64,000 bases of DNA, taken from Parabacteroides merdae ATCC 43184. Lineage in GTDB: Bacteria; Bacteroidota; Bacteroidia; Bacteroidales; Tannerellaceae. The DNA is taken from positions 3,100,001-3,164,000 of the forward strand of contig NZ_CP102286.1 of the NCBI RefSeq assembly GCF_025151215.1. The letters are read 5' to 3'. Position numbers and translations under genes: made by a program. Shown here piece by piece: positions 37,029 through 46,266 of this stretch (position 1 is its first letter; each line of letters begins with the position of its first letter). The notes under the pieces are model-generated. The model made no database searches and was not told where the DNA came from. It saw only the letters and a list, made by a program, of their open reading frames with translations.

Positions 37029-38765
37029 TTACTGCAAACGGAAAGTAACCGGAACCGTATATTTTACGGCTACAGCCATATTGTTTTGTACGCCAGGATT
37101 CCATTTCGGCATTTCCCGGATCACCCGGACAGCCTCCCTGTCCAGCGAAGGATCGATTCCACGGATCACTTCAATATTTTTCAAACTTCCATCCGTGTCG
37201 ACAACGAAAGAGCAAGAGACACGTCCTTGTATTCCATTCTCCTGAGCAATAGCCGGATATTTTATACGTGTTGCCAGATATTTCAACAACGAAGCCTGTC
37301 CACCCGGAAATTCCGGCATCTGTTGCACTACCGTAAAGACACGACCGGACGTATCGACTTCTTTAATCTGCCTCTGCACGATACGAGAGGATGCTTTTTT
37401 CTTTCCACCGGAAAGCCGGAAAGTTACCGGTACCGTATATTTGACATTAACCACTTTGCCCCGCTGTTTTCCAGGCGACCATACCGGCATGGAGTTTATC
37501 ACACGCAAAGCCTCCTCATTCAGTTCCGGACTTACCCCACGAATCACTTCTGCCTCCGAGATAGCCCCGTCTTTTCCAACAACGAAAGAACAGCTAACCC
37601 GTCCCTCTATACCATTTTTAACGGCCGATTCCGGGTATCTGACATTCGTCGCCAGGAATTTCAGCAGAGCACCCTGTCCGCCAGGGAATTCCGGCATTAC
37701 CTCCACAACGGTAAACACCTGGTTACGGGCACGTCTGGCAGCCTCAATTCCTTCCTCCGATAGCACATACTCCTCACGTTTTTCAGCAGGAGAAGCATCA
37801 CCGACAAAAGGGAACGGCAAGATAGCCTCCGGTAGTAAGACATCGGCAAACGTGCTTTCCGTCAGTTCGTCCGTGATCCGGGCCAATGCATCGACATTGC
37901 TCAAAATCAGCAAGGTGCCCACAACCGGTATAAAAATCAGGTATTTCGTCCTCCCTATGCTCCGGGAACGTTTCTTATTCATCATGCTGATCCGATTTTT
38001 CAGATGCAGCATATTAAAGTTATTAGATAAAGAGGTCACCGATCTATTGGTATGTGCCAACCCCAAAAGGTGATATTGGTAGCTACGACTGTCATAGCCC
38101 GATTCAAGTACCGTATCATCCGCCAAATATTCCAGATTATGACGTACCTCTCTTTTCAACAGCCAGACAAACGGATTCACCCAACAGATGATACAAACCA
38201 ATTCGCAAATAATCACGTCAATCGAATGCCACTGGCTGACATGCGTACACTCGTGTACCAAAATCTCATCGATCTCTTTCTCGGAATGGCTGTCGGGATG
38301 CAGAAATACCAGCCGGAAAAAAGAAAAAGGACCGGCCGGTTTATTCAACAGATGTACACGTACGTTACGGATCAAAGTCACTTCCGACCGCCGTGCCAGT
38401 AACAAGATGCTGCTCAACTGCACTAAAAAACGGAACGATAAGGCAATTACACCGCTCCAATAAAGATAAGAAATACCGGGAAGTAACAAATCATGCCAAT
38501 TTGTTTGGGGAACATTGCCGGGGGTTATTGTCGTTTCGGGCAAAATGGCTGAATACATTTGTATGACTTCCACTATCGGCCCCTGCTCCCGGATCCAATC
38601 CTGAATATTCATCAGCGGATAAAGCAATGACACCCCGAAAAATGCCAACAAGATGGTACGGCGTAGTTTAAAGAAGGTGTCCTTATAAAAGAACAGCCGG
38701 TAGAAGGCATAAAGGAGTATAAAAGCTACATTTACCTTCAAGAAGTAGGCAAATTCCGGTGTCAT
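37029..38765 (-). CDS. M56 (BlaR1-like) membrane protease with two TonB C-terminal domains
   Basis: A 578-residue inner-membrane protein. The N-terminal part has several membrane segments around an M56 metalloprotease with the zinc motif HECTH (171-175) and a downstream EYLADD. A membrane helix at about 278-296 leads to the periplasmic part. That part holds two tandem TonB C-terminal domains (about 350-445 and 470-578), each starting MPEFPGGQ and ending KYTVPVTFRL. In the BlaR1/MecR1 paradigm this protease cleaves the BlaI repressor on signal. The TonB domains suggest contact with an outer-membrane TonB-dependent receptor. It lies 20 bases behind blaI. Confidence 0.9.
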   Translation of the reverse strand: MTPEFAYFLKVNVAFILLYAFYRLFFYKDTFFKLRRTILLAFFGVSLLYPLMNIQDWIREQGPIVEVIQMYSAILPETTITPGNVPQTNWHDLLLPGISYLYWSGVIALSFRFLVQLSSILLLARRSEVTLIRNVRVHLLNKPAGPFSFFRLVFLHPDSHSEKEIDEILVHECTHVSQWHSIDVIICELVCIICWVNPFVWLLKREVRHNLEYLADDTVLESGYDSRSYQYHLLGLAHTNRSVTSLSNNFNMLHLKNRISMMNKKRSRSIGRTKYLIFIPVVGTLLILSNVDALARITDELTESTFADVLLPEAILPFPFVGDASPAEKREEYVLSEEGIEAARRARNQVFTVVEVMPEFPGGQGALLKFLATNVRYPESAVKNGIEGRVSCSFVVGKDGAISEAEVIRGVSPELNEEALRVINSMPVWSPGKQRGKVVNVKYTVPVTFRLSGGKKKASSRIVQRQIKEVDTSGRVFTVVQQMPEFPGGQASLLKYLATRIKYPAIAQENGIQGRVSCSFVVDTDGSLKNIEVIRGIDPSLDREAVRVIREMPKWNPGVQNNMAVAVKYTVPVTFRLQ

Positions 38766-38785
38766 GGCATTATGTATTTAACAGT

Positions 38786-39148
38786 TTATTCTCGTCCTTT
38801 TTCAATCATATCGATAATCTCTTTCAACTCATCGGTCGATATCTTCTGTTCTTTAGCAAAAAAGGAGACCATTTCCTTGTAAGAGTTCTCGAAATAGTTG
38901 TTCACCACACTTCCCATAAACGTCCGTTTATATTCCTCCTGTGGGATCAGCGGCCTGTATTCGTAAGTATTTCCGTAACGTTTCGCTTTCACGTATTTCT
39001 TACGTTCCAGATTCTTCACAATAGAAGCGAGTGTCGTATAAGGAGGCTTAGGCTCTTCATACTTCGCCAGGATGTCTTTGATAAAACACGGCTCGATCTG
39101 CCAGATCCAGCGCATTACATCCTCTTCCTGTCTTGTTAATCTTTCCAT
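38786..39148 (-). CDS. BlaI/MecI-type transcriptional repressor, locus 1
   Basis: A 120-residue winged-helix repressor: LTRQEEDVMRWIWQIEPCFIKDIL, the recognition helix region PYTTLASIVKNLERKKYVKAKRYG, and a C-terminal dimerisation helix pair (FAKEQKISTDELKEIIDMIEK). First gene of the five-gene locus, followed by its presumed protease. Dyad sites overlap its own promoter at 39166-39208, so autoregulation is likely. No beta-lactamase or PBP gene is linked, so resistance is not the obvious output. Confidence 0.92.
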   Translation of the reverse strand: MERLTRQEEDVMRWIWQIEPCFIKDILAKYEEPKPPYTTLASIVKNLERKKYVKAKRYGNTYEYRPLIPQEEYKRTFMGSVVNNYFENSYKEMVSFFAKEQKISTDELKEIIDMIEKGRE

Positions 39149-39165
39149 GTTTCTATATTATTTTT

Positions 39166-39208
39166 TACGATCGTATCGCAAATCTACGAATACATCGTAA
39201 ATATGCAA
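39166..39208 (-). promoter_or_regulatory. blaI locus 1 promoter with two dyad operators
   Basis: Minus strand TTG (39206-39208), 19-base spacer, TAGATTTG (39179-39186). The dyad TACGAATACATCGTA (39185-39199) sits between the boxes. The perfect palindrome TACGATCGTA (39166-39175) covers the expected start. Dyad centres are about 21-22 bp apart. Confidence 0.7.
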
Positions 39209-39495
39209 GAAATAATGCGTTAATTTGTATTAACAATTAATAATCCATCATCTATTCGCTGCATGCGCCAAAAAGGAATTTATCTATAAGCAGCCACACC
39301 AAAACATCCCCCTATATTAATTAATGATTTTATATACTCCAAGGGGACACTTTTTAAGCATGGGATTTCACTTTTTCCGACGATAAAAAGTATTTGAATT
39401 AGCAGTTTTTACATGGAATCTGTATAGTTTATAAATAACCAACATTTTTTGACAAAATAGCTATTAGAGCTTAACATATATTATCCGTAAAAGGC

Positions 39496-39612
39496 TTGAC
39501 AAACAAGCTTAGCTAGTGTATTTTTACATTGTGGTTTTTTCATAATAGTATTAGATTTAAGGTTAACAAAGTTGGTTAGGGGTTGTCGAGATGACAATCC
39601 TTAATTTTTTAT
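39496..39612 (+). ncRNA. Short non-coding RNA-like element, copy 1 (with promoter)
   Basis: Promoter TTG (39496-39498), 20-base spacer, TATTTTTA (39519-39526, last base off consensus). The predicted transcript starts near 39531. It contains a 59-base stretch (39530-39588) identical to copy 2, including the box TTAAGGTTAACAAAG. An 8-bp stem (39580-39587 with 39593-39600, loop GAGAT) is followed by TTAATTTTTT, an intrinsic-terminator shape, giving about 80 nt. A GDPD gene begins at 39751, so a leader role is possible for this copy. No start codon or frame of note. Confidence 0.7.
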
Positions 39613-39750
39613 ATACCTGCCTCTTTCTTTGCACATCTTGTTGCCTGTCATATTTTCATGTTTTTATAGTGCTTTTATAGTACGCCACTGATAAAAAAGT
39701 CTTACTTTTAAGCCGCATAATTGACAAAGAATCTATATAAATACAATATC

Positions 39751-40647
39751 ATGAAAATGCTATCTTTTATTTTGGTACTCCTTTTAGGGGGGTTTATGCC
39801 TGCCGGGAATCTTTTGGCTTCAGACAAAGAACAAAATCCTCATTACATTACTGTGAAGAACAGCCGGGATCTACAAGCCTATTTCCGGTATGCTCCCGAT
39901 CGCCCGATTGTAATCAGTGGACATCGTGGTGGAATGCTAGACGGCTATCCGGAGAACTGCATCGAATCATTCGAAAAGACCCTGTCCTATATGGAATCGT
40001 TTTTCGAGATAGATCCGCGTTTGACAAAAGACGGGATAATCGTATTGATGCACGACGAAACCATCGACCGGACAACTACCGGGAAAGGAAAGGTTTCAGA
40101 TTACACTTATGCAGAACTGCAACAATTCAATCTGGTGGACCGAAACGGCAACGTGACAGCCTTCAAAATTCCAACTTTAAAAGAATGCCTGGAATGGAGC
40201 AAAGGCAAAACAATCCTGAATTTGGATATCAAGGATGTACCTTTAGAAGTTATGGCTGATTTTATAGAAACAGAAAAGCCTGTTAACGTCATGTACACGG
40301 TACATAACGCCAGTCAAGCCCGCTATTATCTCGACCGGAAACCGGATGCGATGTTTTCTTGCTGGTGTAAGAATCGGGAAGAATTCGATAATTATGAAAA
40401 AGCCGGCATCCCCTGGAAACAGGTAATGGCTTATGTAGGCCCGAAGATGAAGCCTGAACAGCAACCACTGTATGACGCTCTGCACCGTAACGGAGTCATG
40501 TGCATGATTTCCGTTGCTCCGACACATGATCGCGCGAAAACGGAAACAGAGAAAACCGCCGGTTACCGGTCAGAGATCAGCACTCGTCCCGACGTGATCG
40601 AAACGGACTATCCGTACCTGTTTCAAGGACTCGATTTAACAAAATAA
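39751..40647 (+). CDS. Glycerophosphodiester phosphodiesterase family protein
   Basis: Exported enzyme of 298 residues (signal-like MKMLSFILVLLLGGFMPAG), with the GDPD TIM barrel: SGHRGG (His58, Arg59), FEIDPR (Glu86, Asp88) and LMHDETIDRTTTG (His101), then LNLDIKD and the C-terminal DVIETDYPYLF. It should cleave glycerophosphodiesters to glycerol-3-phosphate and an alcohol in the periplasm. The upstream TTG frame start at 39721 lacks a signal-peptide rationale, so ATG 39751 was chosen. RNA-like copies 1 and 2 bracket this gene, which is otherwise isolated. Confidence 0.9.
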   Translation: MKMLSFILVLLLGGFMPAGNLLASDKEQNPHYITVKNSRDLQAYFRYAPDRPIVISGHRGGMLDGYPENCIESFEKTLSYMESFFEIDPRLTKDGIIVLMHDETIDRTTTGKGKVSDYTYAELQQFNLVDRNGNVTAFKIPTLKECLEWSKGKTILNLDIKDVPLEVMADFIETEKPVNVMYTVHNASQARYYLDRKPDAMFSCWCKNREEFDNYEKAGIPWKQVMAYVGPKMKPEQQPLYDALHRNGVMCMISVAPTHDRAKTETEKTAGYRSEISTRPDVIETDYPYLFQGLDLTK

Positions 40648-40732
40648 CGCAGTTTAAAGGACTCTTTATAGCCGATTAAAATCTTTTTGCTATTTATGCT
40701 CATCTGATTAACAAGTATTAGCAACAAAATGC

Positions 40733-40848
40733 TTGACAAACGCTCTTGACGAGAGTATCTTTGCAATGTGGTTTTTTCATAATAGTATTAGATTTAAGGT
40801 TAACAAAGTTGGTTAGGGGTTGTCGTGAGACAGCCTTTAATTGTTTAT
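40733..40848 (+). ncRNA. Short non-coding RNA-like element, copy 2 (with promoter)
   Basis: Promoter TTG (40733-40735), 20-base spacer, TATCTTTG (40756-40763), a full consensus match. The body 40767-40825 is identical to copy 1 over 59 bases. The terminal stem (40816-40824 with 40829-40837, loop GTGA) differs from copy 1 at two 3' arm positions, yet pairing is kept by G-U and G-C. TTTAATTGTTT follows. The only downstream gene (dprA) is convergent, so this copy cannot be an mRNA leader. Confidence 0.75.
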
Positions 40849-40897
40849 AGAGGTTCCGTTTCTTCTCCCACATACAAATCGTATACGAAAAAGCCGG

Positions 40898-42013
40898 TCA
40901 GGACAGCTTATAGAGATTTCCCGGCAACGCTTTTACCTTCCCGTTTATTTCCAGTTCGAACAATAGCATAGAGAGTTGATGTACCGGTATCTCCAACACT
41001 GAGGCAAGCTCGTTGATATGAATCTCATTCCGCGTTCGCATAATGGCTAAAACCGGATTTTGTTCCGAGGTGAATGTTTCCGCTTCGGCGAAAAACAACT
41101 CCGTTTGAACGGGAGTAGCCCCAGCTTGGATATCCCAACAAAGAGCGGAGAGCAGATCGTCCGCAGAAGTGATCAGGCCGGCTTTATTTTGTCGGATCAA
41201 ATTGTTGCATCCTTTGGAATGGCTGTCACCGACACGCCCTGGAAAGCTATAGACATCCCGGCCATAAGAGAATGCAATATCGGCAGTTACCAAAGAGCCT
41301 CCTTTTTCTGCCGATTCAACCACGATCGTACAATCCGAGATTCCGGCGACAATCCGGTTCCTCCGGAGGAAATTTGGACGGTCTGGTTCTGTACCGCTGG
41401 GAAAATCGGTCAACAGACCGCCCGATTCCAGCATTTCGACAGCCGTATTCCGATGGCAGGAAGGATAGATACGATCCAAGCCATGCGCCAGCACAGCAAC
41501 AGTCGGAAGTCGGTTGTACAAAGCGTTCCGGTGAGCACAGATATCGATGCCGTAAGCCAATCCACTCACGACCAACAAGTCCGGGATCACTTTTGCCAAG
41601 TCTTTTATAAGGGATTCGGTAAGCTCCCGACCATATTCGGTCGCGTTGCGAGTACCCACAATACTGATGATACGGGTCGCATCAAGGTTAGTATTTCCCT
41701 TAAAATAGAAAAGTATAGGGGCATCCGGACATTCTCTCAAGCGCACCGGATAATCTGTATCAGTCAGATAATAACAGGAAATATTGTTTTTCTCGATAAA
41801 AGCCAACTCTTTTTCCGCCCGTTGCAAGATTTCCGGGCGTTTGATTTCGGCAGCAATATTGCTGCCGATACCAGGGATCCTTCCTAACAACTGTTGCTTT
41901 TCAGTAAACACAGCCTCTGCTTCTCCCAAAGCCTGCAGGAGATGACGCGCCAGGATATCTCCCACGCCGTTTATCATAGTAAGGCCGATTTGGTAAATCC
42001 GTTTGTCAGTCAT
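40898..42013 (-). CDS. dprA: DNA-processing protein DprA
   Basis: Loads RecA onto incoming single-stranded DNA during natural transformation. The 371-residue protein has an N-terminal SAM/HhH-like part (LLGRIPGIGSNIAAEI) and the Rossmann DprA core (ISIVGTRNATEYG, VVSGLAYGIDICAHRNAL, LLTDFPSGTEPDRPNFLRRNRIVAG). A C-terminal winged helix (HINELASVLEIPVHQLSMLLFELEINGKV) completes it. It overlaps the thioesterase gene by 4 bp (ATGA) and is the last gene of a U32-thioesterase-dprA operon. Confidence 0.96.
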   Translation of the reverse strand: MTDKRIYQIGLTMINGVGDILARHLLQALGEAEAVFTEKQQLLGRIPGIGSNIAAEIKRPEILQRAEKELAFIEKNNISCYYLTDTDYPVRLRECPDAPILFYFKGNTNLDATRIISIVGTRNATEYGRELTESLIKDLAKVIPDLLVVSGLAYGIDICAHRNALYNRLPTVAVLAHGLDRIYPSCHRNTAVEMLESGGLLTDFPSGTEPDRPNFLRRNRIVAGISDCTIVVESAEKGGSLVTADIAFSYGRDVYSFPGRVGDSHSKGCNNLIRQNKAGLITSADDLLSALCWDIQAGATPVQTELFFAEAETFTSEQNPVLAIMRTRNEIHINELASVLEIPVHQLSMLLFELEINGKVKALPGNLYKLS

Positions 42014-42417
42014 GTATGTTCTATTCTTTTTAGCATTTCGTCGAAATATTCACCGCGTGTCAACTTTCCGTTCTCAACGATAACCGACTCGACGATTCCT
42101 TTCGTCGCCAATGCATTGTCAGAAGCCCTATATATATCCTGCTCGAATACGAGCTTGACTCCTTTTTTATAGGCATTGAGGCAAGAGATATAGCTGTCGC
42201 CGCTCTTGAGCGAGGTCTTATACTGGATTTCTACCCGCGATACAAATCCGTCAACCCCTTTTTCGTGCATCTTTCCGAAGTTCTCGCCAAGCGACTCCAA
42301 GAATTCATGCCGAGTATGTTCCATATAATGCTGATAATTGGAGTTGTTGACCACTCCTTGCAGGTCGCATTCGTAGTCACGGACCTTGTCTGTCAGTTTA
42401 AAAATATACTCTTTCAT
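42010..42417 (-). CDS. YbgC-like acyl-CoA thioesterase (hotdog fold)
   Basis: A 135-residue cytosolic hotdog protein. The 4-hydroxybenzoyl-CoA thioesterase signature is visible: VRDYECDLQGVVNNSNYQHYMEHTRHEFL, with the catalytic Asp in DLQGVVNN. Probably hydrolyses short acyl-CoA or acyl-ACP. It shares one base with the U32 stop (TAATG) and 4 bp with dprA, so translation is coupled across three genes. The exact substrate is unknown. Confidence 0.9.
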   Translation of the reverse strand: MKEYIFKLTDKVRDYECDLQGVVNNSNYQHYMEHTRHEFLESLGENFGKMHEKGVDGFVSRVEIQYKTSLKSGDSYISCLNAYKKGVKLVFEQDIYRASDNALATKGIVESVIVENGKLTRGEYFDEMLKRIEHT

Positions 42418-43688
42418 TATTCAAATACCTTTTCAAGTTGAACCTTTTCCATTTTATACAATCGGTCAGACGGCCGAATCTTCTCGTTCACCTTGAGAGA
42501 GAACCGTTCACCTTTAACGGTCTCGTCCACCGGCTTCAAGTCCACACGGATTTCTTCTATCGTCTGCATAACCGCACCCGTTGTCGGTCCGGTAATCAGG
42601 ATCTCATCACCCACTTTCAGGTTACCGGATTCCATTTCGAACTCCGCCACGCCGATCTTGTCGAAATATTTGATTCCTTTGGCAACATACACTTTCTTCT
42701 TAGTCGCGCCGGAGCCATATTTGCTACTCCACTCACCCAACCGTTGCCCCAAATAATAGCCATCCCAGAATCCTCGGTTGAACACACTGCGCAGGCGTTC
42801 GTCCCAAGCGGCAACTTTCTTTTCATCGAACGTGCCATTGCAATAGGCACGCACAGCTTCCTTATAGCATTCGGTCACCAGGCGGACATATTCGGGACCG
42901 CGGGCACGTCCTTCGATCTTGAATACCCGTACACCTGCATCCATCATCTTATTCATGAAATGAATTGTCTTAAGGTCTTTAGGCGACATAATATACTGGT
43001 TTTCGATATCCAGTTCGATATTGCTGTCTTTATCTTTTACCGAATAAGCACGCCGACAAATCTGCATGCAAGCTCCCCGGTTGGCGGAAGCGTTCATTTC
43101 GTGCAGGCTCAGGTAACATTTACCGGAAACGGCCATACAGAGAGCTCCGTGGGCAAACATTTCGATACGGATCAGTTCTCCTTTCGGTCCCGTAATCTGC
43201 TGGTCGACGATCTGCCGATAGATTTCATGCACCTGTTTCAAATTCAGCTCACGCGCCAAGACGACAACATCAGCAAAACGGGCATAGAATTTCAGTGCTT
43301 CCGCATTGGAAATGTTGAGCTGTGTGGAAAGATGCACCTCCTGTCCGATGCTGTTGGCATAGTTCATAGCTGCCACATCGGCCGCAATGATCGCTGAAAC
43401 TTCCGCCTCCTTCGCCGCATCGATAATCTCGCGCATCAGAGGCAGGTCTTCCCCATAAATAACCGTATTGACGGTCAAATAGCTCTTAATACCGTGCTCA
43501 CGACAAAGCGCAACGATCTTGCGCAAATCGTCTGTCGTAAAGTTATTGGAAGAGCGCGAACGCATATTCAATCCTTCGATACCGAAATAGATAGAATCGG
43601 CTCCCCCTTGGATAGCCGCCATCAGTGATTCGTACGAACCGACAGGCGCCATTATTTCAAAATCTTTCTCGTTCAAGTTCTTATACAT
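42417..43688 (-). CDS. U32 family protein (TrhP/YegQ-like, tRNA hydroxylation)
   Basis: A 423-residue protein with the U32 signature EMFAHGALCMAVSGKCYLS and further conserved cysteines (RGACMQICRRAY), which in related proteins bind an iron-sulphur cluster. A TIM-barrel opening (EIMAPVGSYESLMAAIQGGADSIYFG) and a C-terminal beta-barrel complete the TrhP/YegQ-type length. Such proteins are now linked to prephenate-dependent 5-hydroxyuridine formation in tRNA rather than peptidase activity. First gene of the operon; a -7 box TACCTTTG lies at 43704-43711 on its strand. Confidence 0.88.
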   Translation of the reverse strand: MYKNLNEKDFEIMAPVGSYESLMAAIQGGADSIYFGIEGLNMRSRSSNNFTTDDLRKIVALCREHGIKSYLTVNTVIYGEDLPLMREIIDAAKEAEVSAIIAADVAAMNYANSIGQEVHLSTQLNISNAEALKFYARFADVVVLARELNLKQVHEIYRQIVDQQITGPKGELIRIEMFAHGALCMAVSGKCYLSLHEMNASANRGACMQICRRAYSVKDKDSNIELDIENQYIMSPKDLKTIHFMNKMMDAGVRVFKIEGRARGPEYVRLVTECYKEAVRAYCNGTFDEKKVAAWDERLRSVFNRGFWDGYYLGQRLGEWSSKYGSGATKKKVYVAKGIKYFDKIGVAEFEMESGNLKVGDEILITGPTTGAVMQTIEEIRVDLKPVDETVKGERFSLKVNEKIRPSDRLYKMEKVQLEKVFE

Positions 43689-43730
43689 TTACTGGTTCGT
43701 TCGCAAAGGTAGGAATAATATCCGAGAAGA

Positions 43731-44927
43731 TCAGCGCAAATGATAAATCGTGATGAGCGGATTTGAATCTTCCGTTATCTGTTGCAGGACCAGATGCTTC
43801 TTGAGATCAGGATATTTCTCTTTGAGATATTCGATTTCCACGGCTGTATTAAACTGTACCATTTGTTTTTTGCCGGGATAAGACAGGTAAGGCCAGATAG
43901 GAAGACCGTTGTCTTTCGTATTTCGGAAGCCTATTCCTGCCAGCGTCCAGTTGTTTTTGAATAATTCCTGGGCATTAAGCGGAGAAGTTTCACGTTTCAA
44001 CTCACCGGTAGCCTTATCCAAGCCGTACAAATAGAATTTGGATTGGTTGGAACCTTCGAAACATTTAACGAAGTAATGCCGGGGTGTCTCAAAGAAGCTG
44101 AAGACGCTATATTTCCCGTCTACCGCCTCATTACCGGTTTTGGAAGAGCGCATTTCTTTTTCTTCCTCGACAGAATATCCCGTGTTGATAAGAAAAGCCG
44201 GAGCGATATTTCTTGCATTTACATCCCAGACCGTGTCTATCCCTTCCGAATAGCATAGTATGCCGTCCTTACTGCCGCTGAATATCCAACCTTTCAGGCT
44301 CGTTTCTTCCAACGGCATCAGATCCATATCCCCGATCGTATGCCGGAATGCGATCGTATCGTCTGTGCCCCAATTAAAGACTCCGAGACTGAACATGCCC
44401 GGCGTGTTCATGGGAACATACATCCTCCCTAATTCCGCCATCGTATTCGGGCCAACAGAGAATTGGTACGAGTAAGGGCGCGGATTCTCTATCTTTTTGA
44501 TAAATTCTCCATCAAAGGAGTAGAAAGAGGTGGAGAAGTATTCGCTGACACAGAAGAGGCGGTTCTCTTCGTCTACGGTTAGCGAAATGATCTGTCCGGT
44601 TTCTCCCGGCCCGTTTCCTGTTTTAGCGATGCAGCGCAAGTACTTCCCTTTCCGGTCGAACTGCAAGACACCGTCCTGACGGGTAGAATAGACGAAGATA
44701 TATTCGTCTGAAACACACAGATCCAATACGTCTGCGATCAGGGATTCATCCGTTAGTTCCAACGGAACATATTCGATGGATTCGATTTCGTCTGCAATCT
44801 CTACTTGATCGAAAGCAAAACTTGTTGCTGTCAGATCGATCCGGGGGAGTTCTCCGGCGGGTTGTTTGGATTCGCATCCGGTAAAAGTGGCAATGGCTGT
44901 CATAAGCCCGAACAACATCTTTTTCAT
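43731..44927 (-). CDS. Six-bladed beta-propeller lipoprotein, locus 2
   Basis: A 398-residue lipoprotein (leader MTAIATFTGCE with the lipobox Cys). It shows the six-bladed propeller signature IESIEYVPLELTDESLI, the blade text LQFDRKGKYLRCIAKTGNGPGE and the family C-terminus. It is paralogous to the protein at 34203-35408. It is the last gene of locus 2, 66 bases behind the TPR gene. Ligand unknown; a periplasmic or surface sensor or binding role is inferred. Confidence 0.86.
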   Translation of the reverse strand: MKKMLFGLMTAIATFTGCESKQPAGELPRIDLTATSFAFDQVEIADEIESIEYVPLELTDESLIADVLDLCVSDEYIFVYSTRQDGVLQFDRKGKYLRCIAKTGNGPGETGQIISLTVDEENRLFCVSEYFSTSFYSFDGEFIKKIENPRPYSYQFSVGPNTMAELGRMYVPMNTPGMFSLGVFNWGTDDTIAFRHTIGDMDLMPLEETSLKGWIFSGSKDGILCYSEGIDTVWDVNARNIAPAFLINTGYSVEEEKEMRSSKTGNEAVDGKYSVFSFFETPRHYFVKCFEGSNQSKFYLYGLDKATGELKRETSPLNAQELFKNNWTLAGIGFRNTKDNGLPIWPYLSYPGKKQMVQFNTAVEIEYLKEKYPDLKKHLVLQQITEDSNPLITIYHLR

Positions 44928-44993
44928 ACGCTTTTTTTAGACAAAAGTAGAAGATACGGCTATTTCCCCGGTTTCACATCAGTTCACATCTGC

Positions 44994-46229
44994 TTAAAAA
45001 TCACGAATAAAGGAATCACACAGCTCAGGAGTGCCCTTTTCACCTGTGATTTTCTGGTACAGGCGTACGCGGCGCATCGAAATCGCCTGGTTCGTGCAGC
45101 AAAGGAGCATGGCGGCAGTAGAAGGGGGAACTTCCATTTTGATCAGGCAGCACATGCGCCATTCCTGTTCGCTCAACTTTGGTATTTTCCTTTTCAGCCG
45201 TTCCCGGAAATCCGGATAGGTCCGGTTGAAAGCTTGCAACAATTCTTCCCAGTCTTTGGGAACCGGTTTCCATTCTTCTTTTCGGTGGAAGCGCAGGTAG
45301 ATTTCTGAAGAAAAGAAATCTGTTTCGGACAGGGAAACGACATTTCTTTTCTGCCGGTAGCGGGAATATCCCCAGATTCCGGTACTGCAAGAGACAAGTA
45401 GCGTGACCCAGACATATATTTGTTCTTTTTGTGCCTTTTGGCTATCGGTTAAACGTTTTTCCCATTCTTTCTGTTCCGAGGTACGAAGGAGTTGGGTAAT
45501 TTGATTTTGTTCTTTTTCCTGTCGCAGGACGGATAAGTGATGGAGGTAGCTTTTGTGGTAGAAATCAGCTTGCAGGCTGTCTCCACGGCTTTGGGCGATG
45601 CGGGACAGGGCAGCATACAGATGCGGGTGGGAAGGGGGGACCTGACTTAAACTCTTTTCGGCTTCGTCCAATTTTCCCAAAGTAATCTGCAAATCAGCCA
45701 AAGCCAGACATACTTCTGCTTTCTCTTTCGGGAAAATCGTTTGTTCCAACTCCGTTTTTAATAAAGTTTCAGCCTCTTTATTGCTTCCATTCTGTTGCAA
45801 TATCTTTGCCTGTTTTATCCGACATCCAGCCATTTCATAATAGTGAAAGGCACTGTCTGCTTGTCCGGACAAGGTATACATATCCCCTATTTCCCGGTAA
45901 AGTTCCAGCCGTAGCGAATCGCAGGCAGGACTTTTGATATAGCTTAATGCTTTTTTCTCACTTTGTAGTGCCTTTTGTTTTAAAGATTGATACCGATAGA
46001 TTTTTCCCATTTCCAGGTAGGCAAGGGAAAAGACGGTGCTGTCTTTCTCCTTCTCCGCCAATTTGATTGCCTGTTGATAGGTTTCCAATGCCGGAAGAAA
46101 TTGCAATCTTTCCCCATAGAAAGCAGCCTGTCGAAGGAGCTCTCCGGCGGTGACAATCTCTTTTTGTTCGGTAGAAGAACAGGCGGTGAAAAAGCAAATG
46201 AAAAAGAGTATCTTTACATTGTGTATCAT
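44994..46229 (-). CDS. TPR lipoprotein with membrane helix and C-terminal regulator-like domain, locus 2
   Basis: A 411-residue protein. A lipobox-like leader (ILFFICFFTACSS) is followed by TPR units (about 30-230), a coiled segment, and a membrane helix (about 270-287, VWVTLLVSCSTGIWGYS). The C-terminal part, KIPKLSEQEWRMCCLIKMEVPPSTAAMLL then ISMRRVRLYQKI, resembles the LuxR-like helix-turn-helix seen in Bacteroidales TPR regulators. That layout is a membrane-spanning sensor with a cytosolic DNA-binding end, which conflicts with lipidation at the N-terminus. The hydrophobic leader may instead act as a plain signal or anchor. It lies behind the damaged M56 gene. Confidence 0.78.
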   Translation of the reverse strand: MIHNVKILFFICFFTACSSTEQKEIVTAGELLRQAAFYGERLQFLPALETYQQAIKLAEKEKDSTVFSLAYLEMGKIYRYQSLKQKALQSEKKALSYIKSPACDSLRLELYREIGDMYTLSGQADSAFHYYEMAGCRIKQAKILQQNGSNKEAETLLKTELEQTIFPKEKAEVCLALADLQITLGKLDEAEKSLSQVPPSHPHLYAALSRIAQSRGDSLQADFYHKSYLHHLSVLRQEKEQNQITQLLRTSEQKEWEKRLTDSQKAQKEQIYVWVTLLVSCSTGIWGYSRYRQKRNVVSLSETDFFSSEIYLRFHRKEEWKPVPKDWEELLQAFNRTYPDFRERLKRKIPKLSEQEWRMCCLIKMEVPPSTAAMLLCCTNQAISMRRVRLYQKITGEKGTPELCDSFIRDF

Positions 46230-46266
46230 CTGAATCCTTCTTTTGAAGGAGTAAAGATAATAATAT

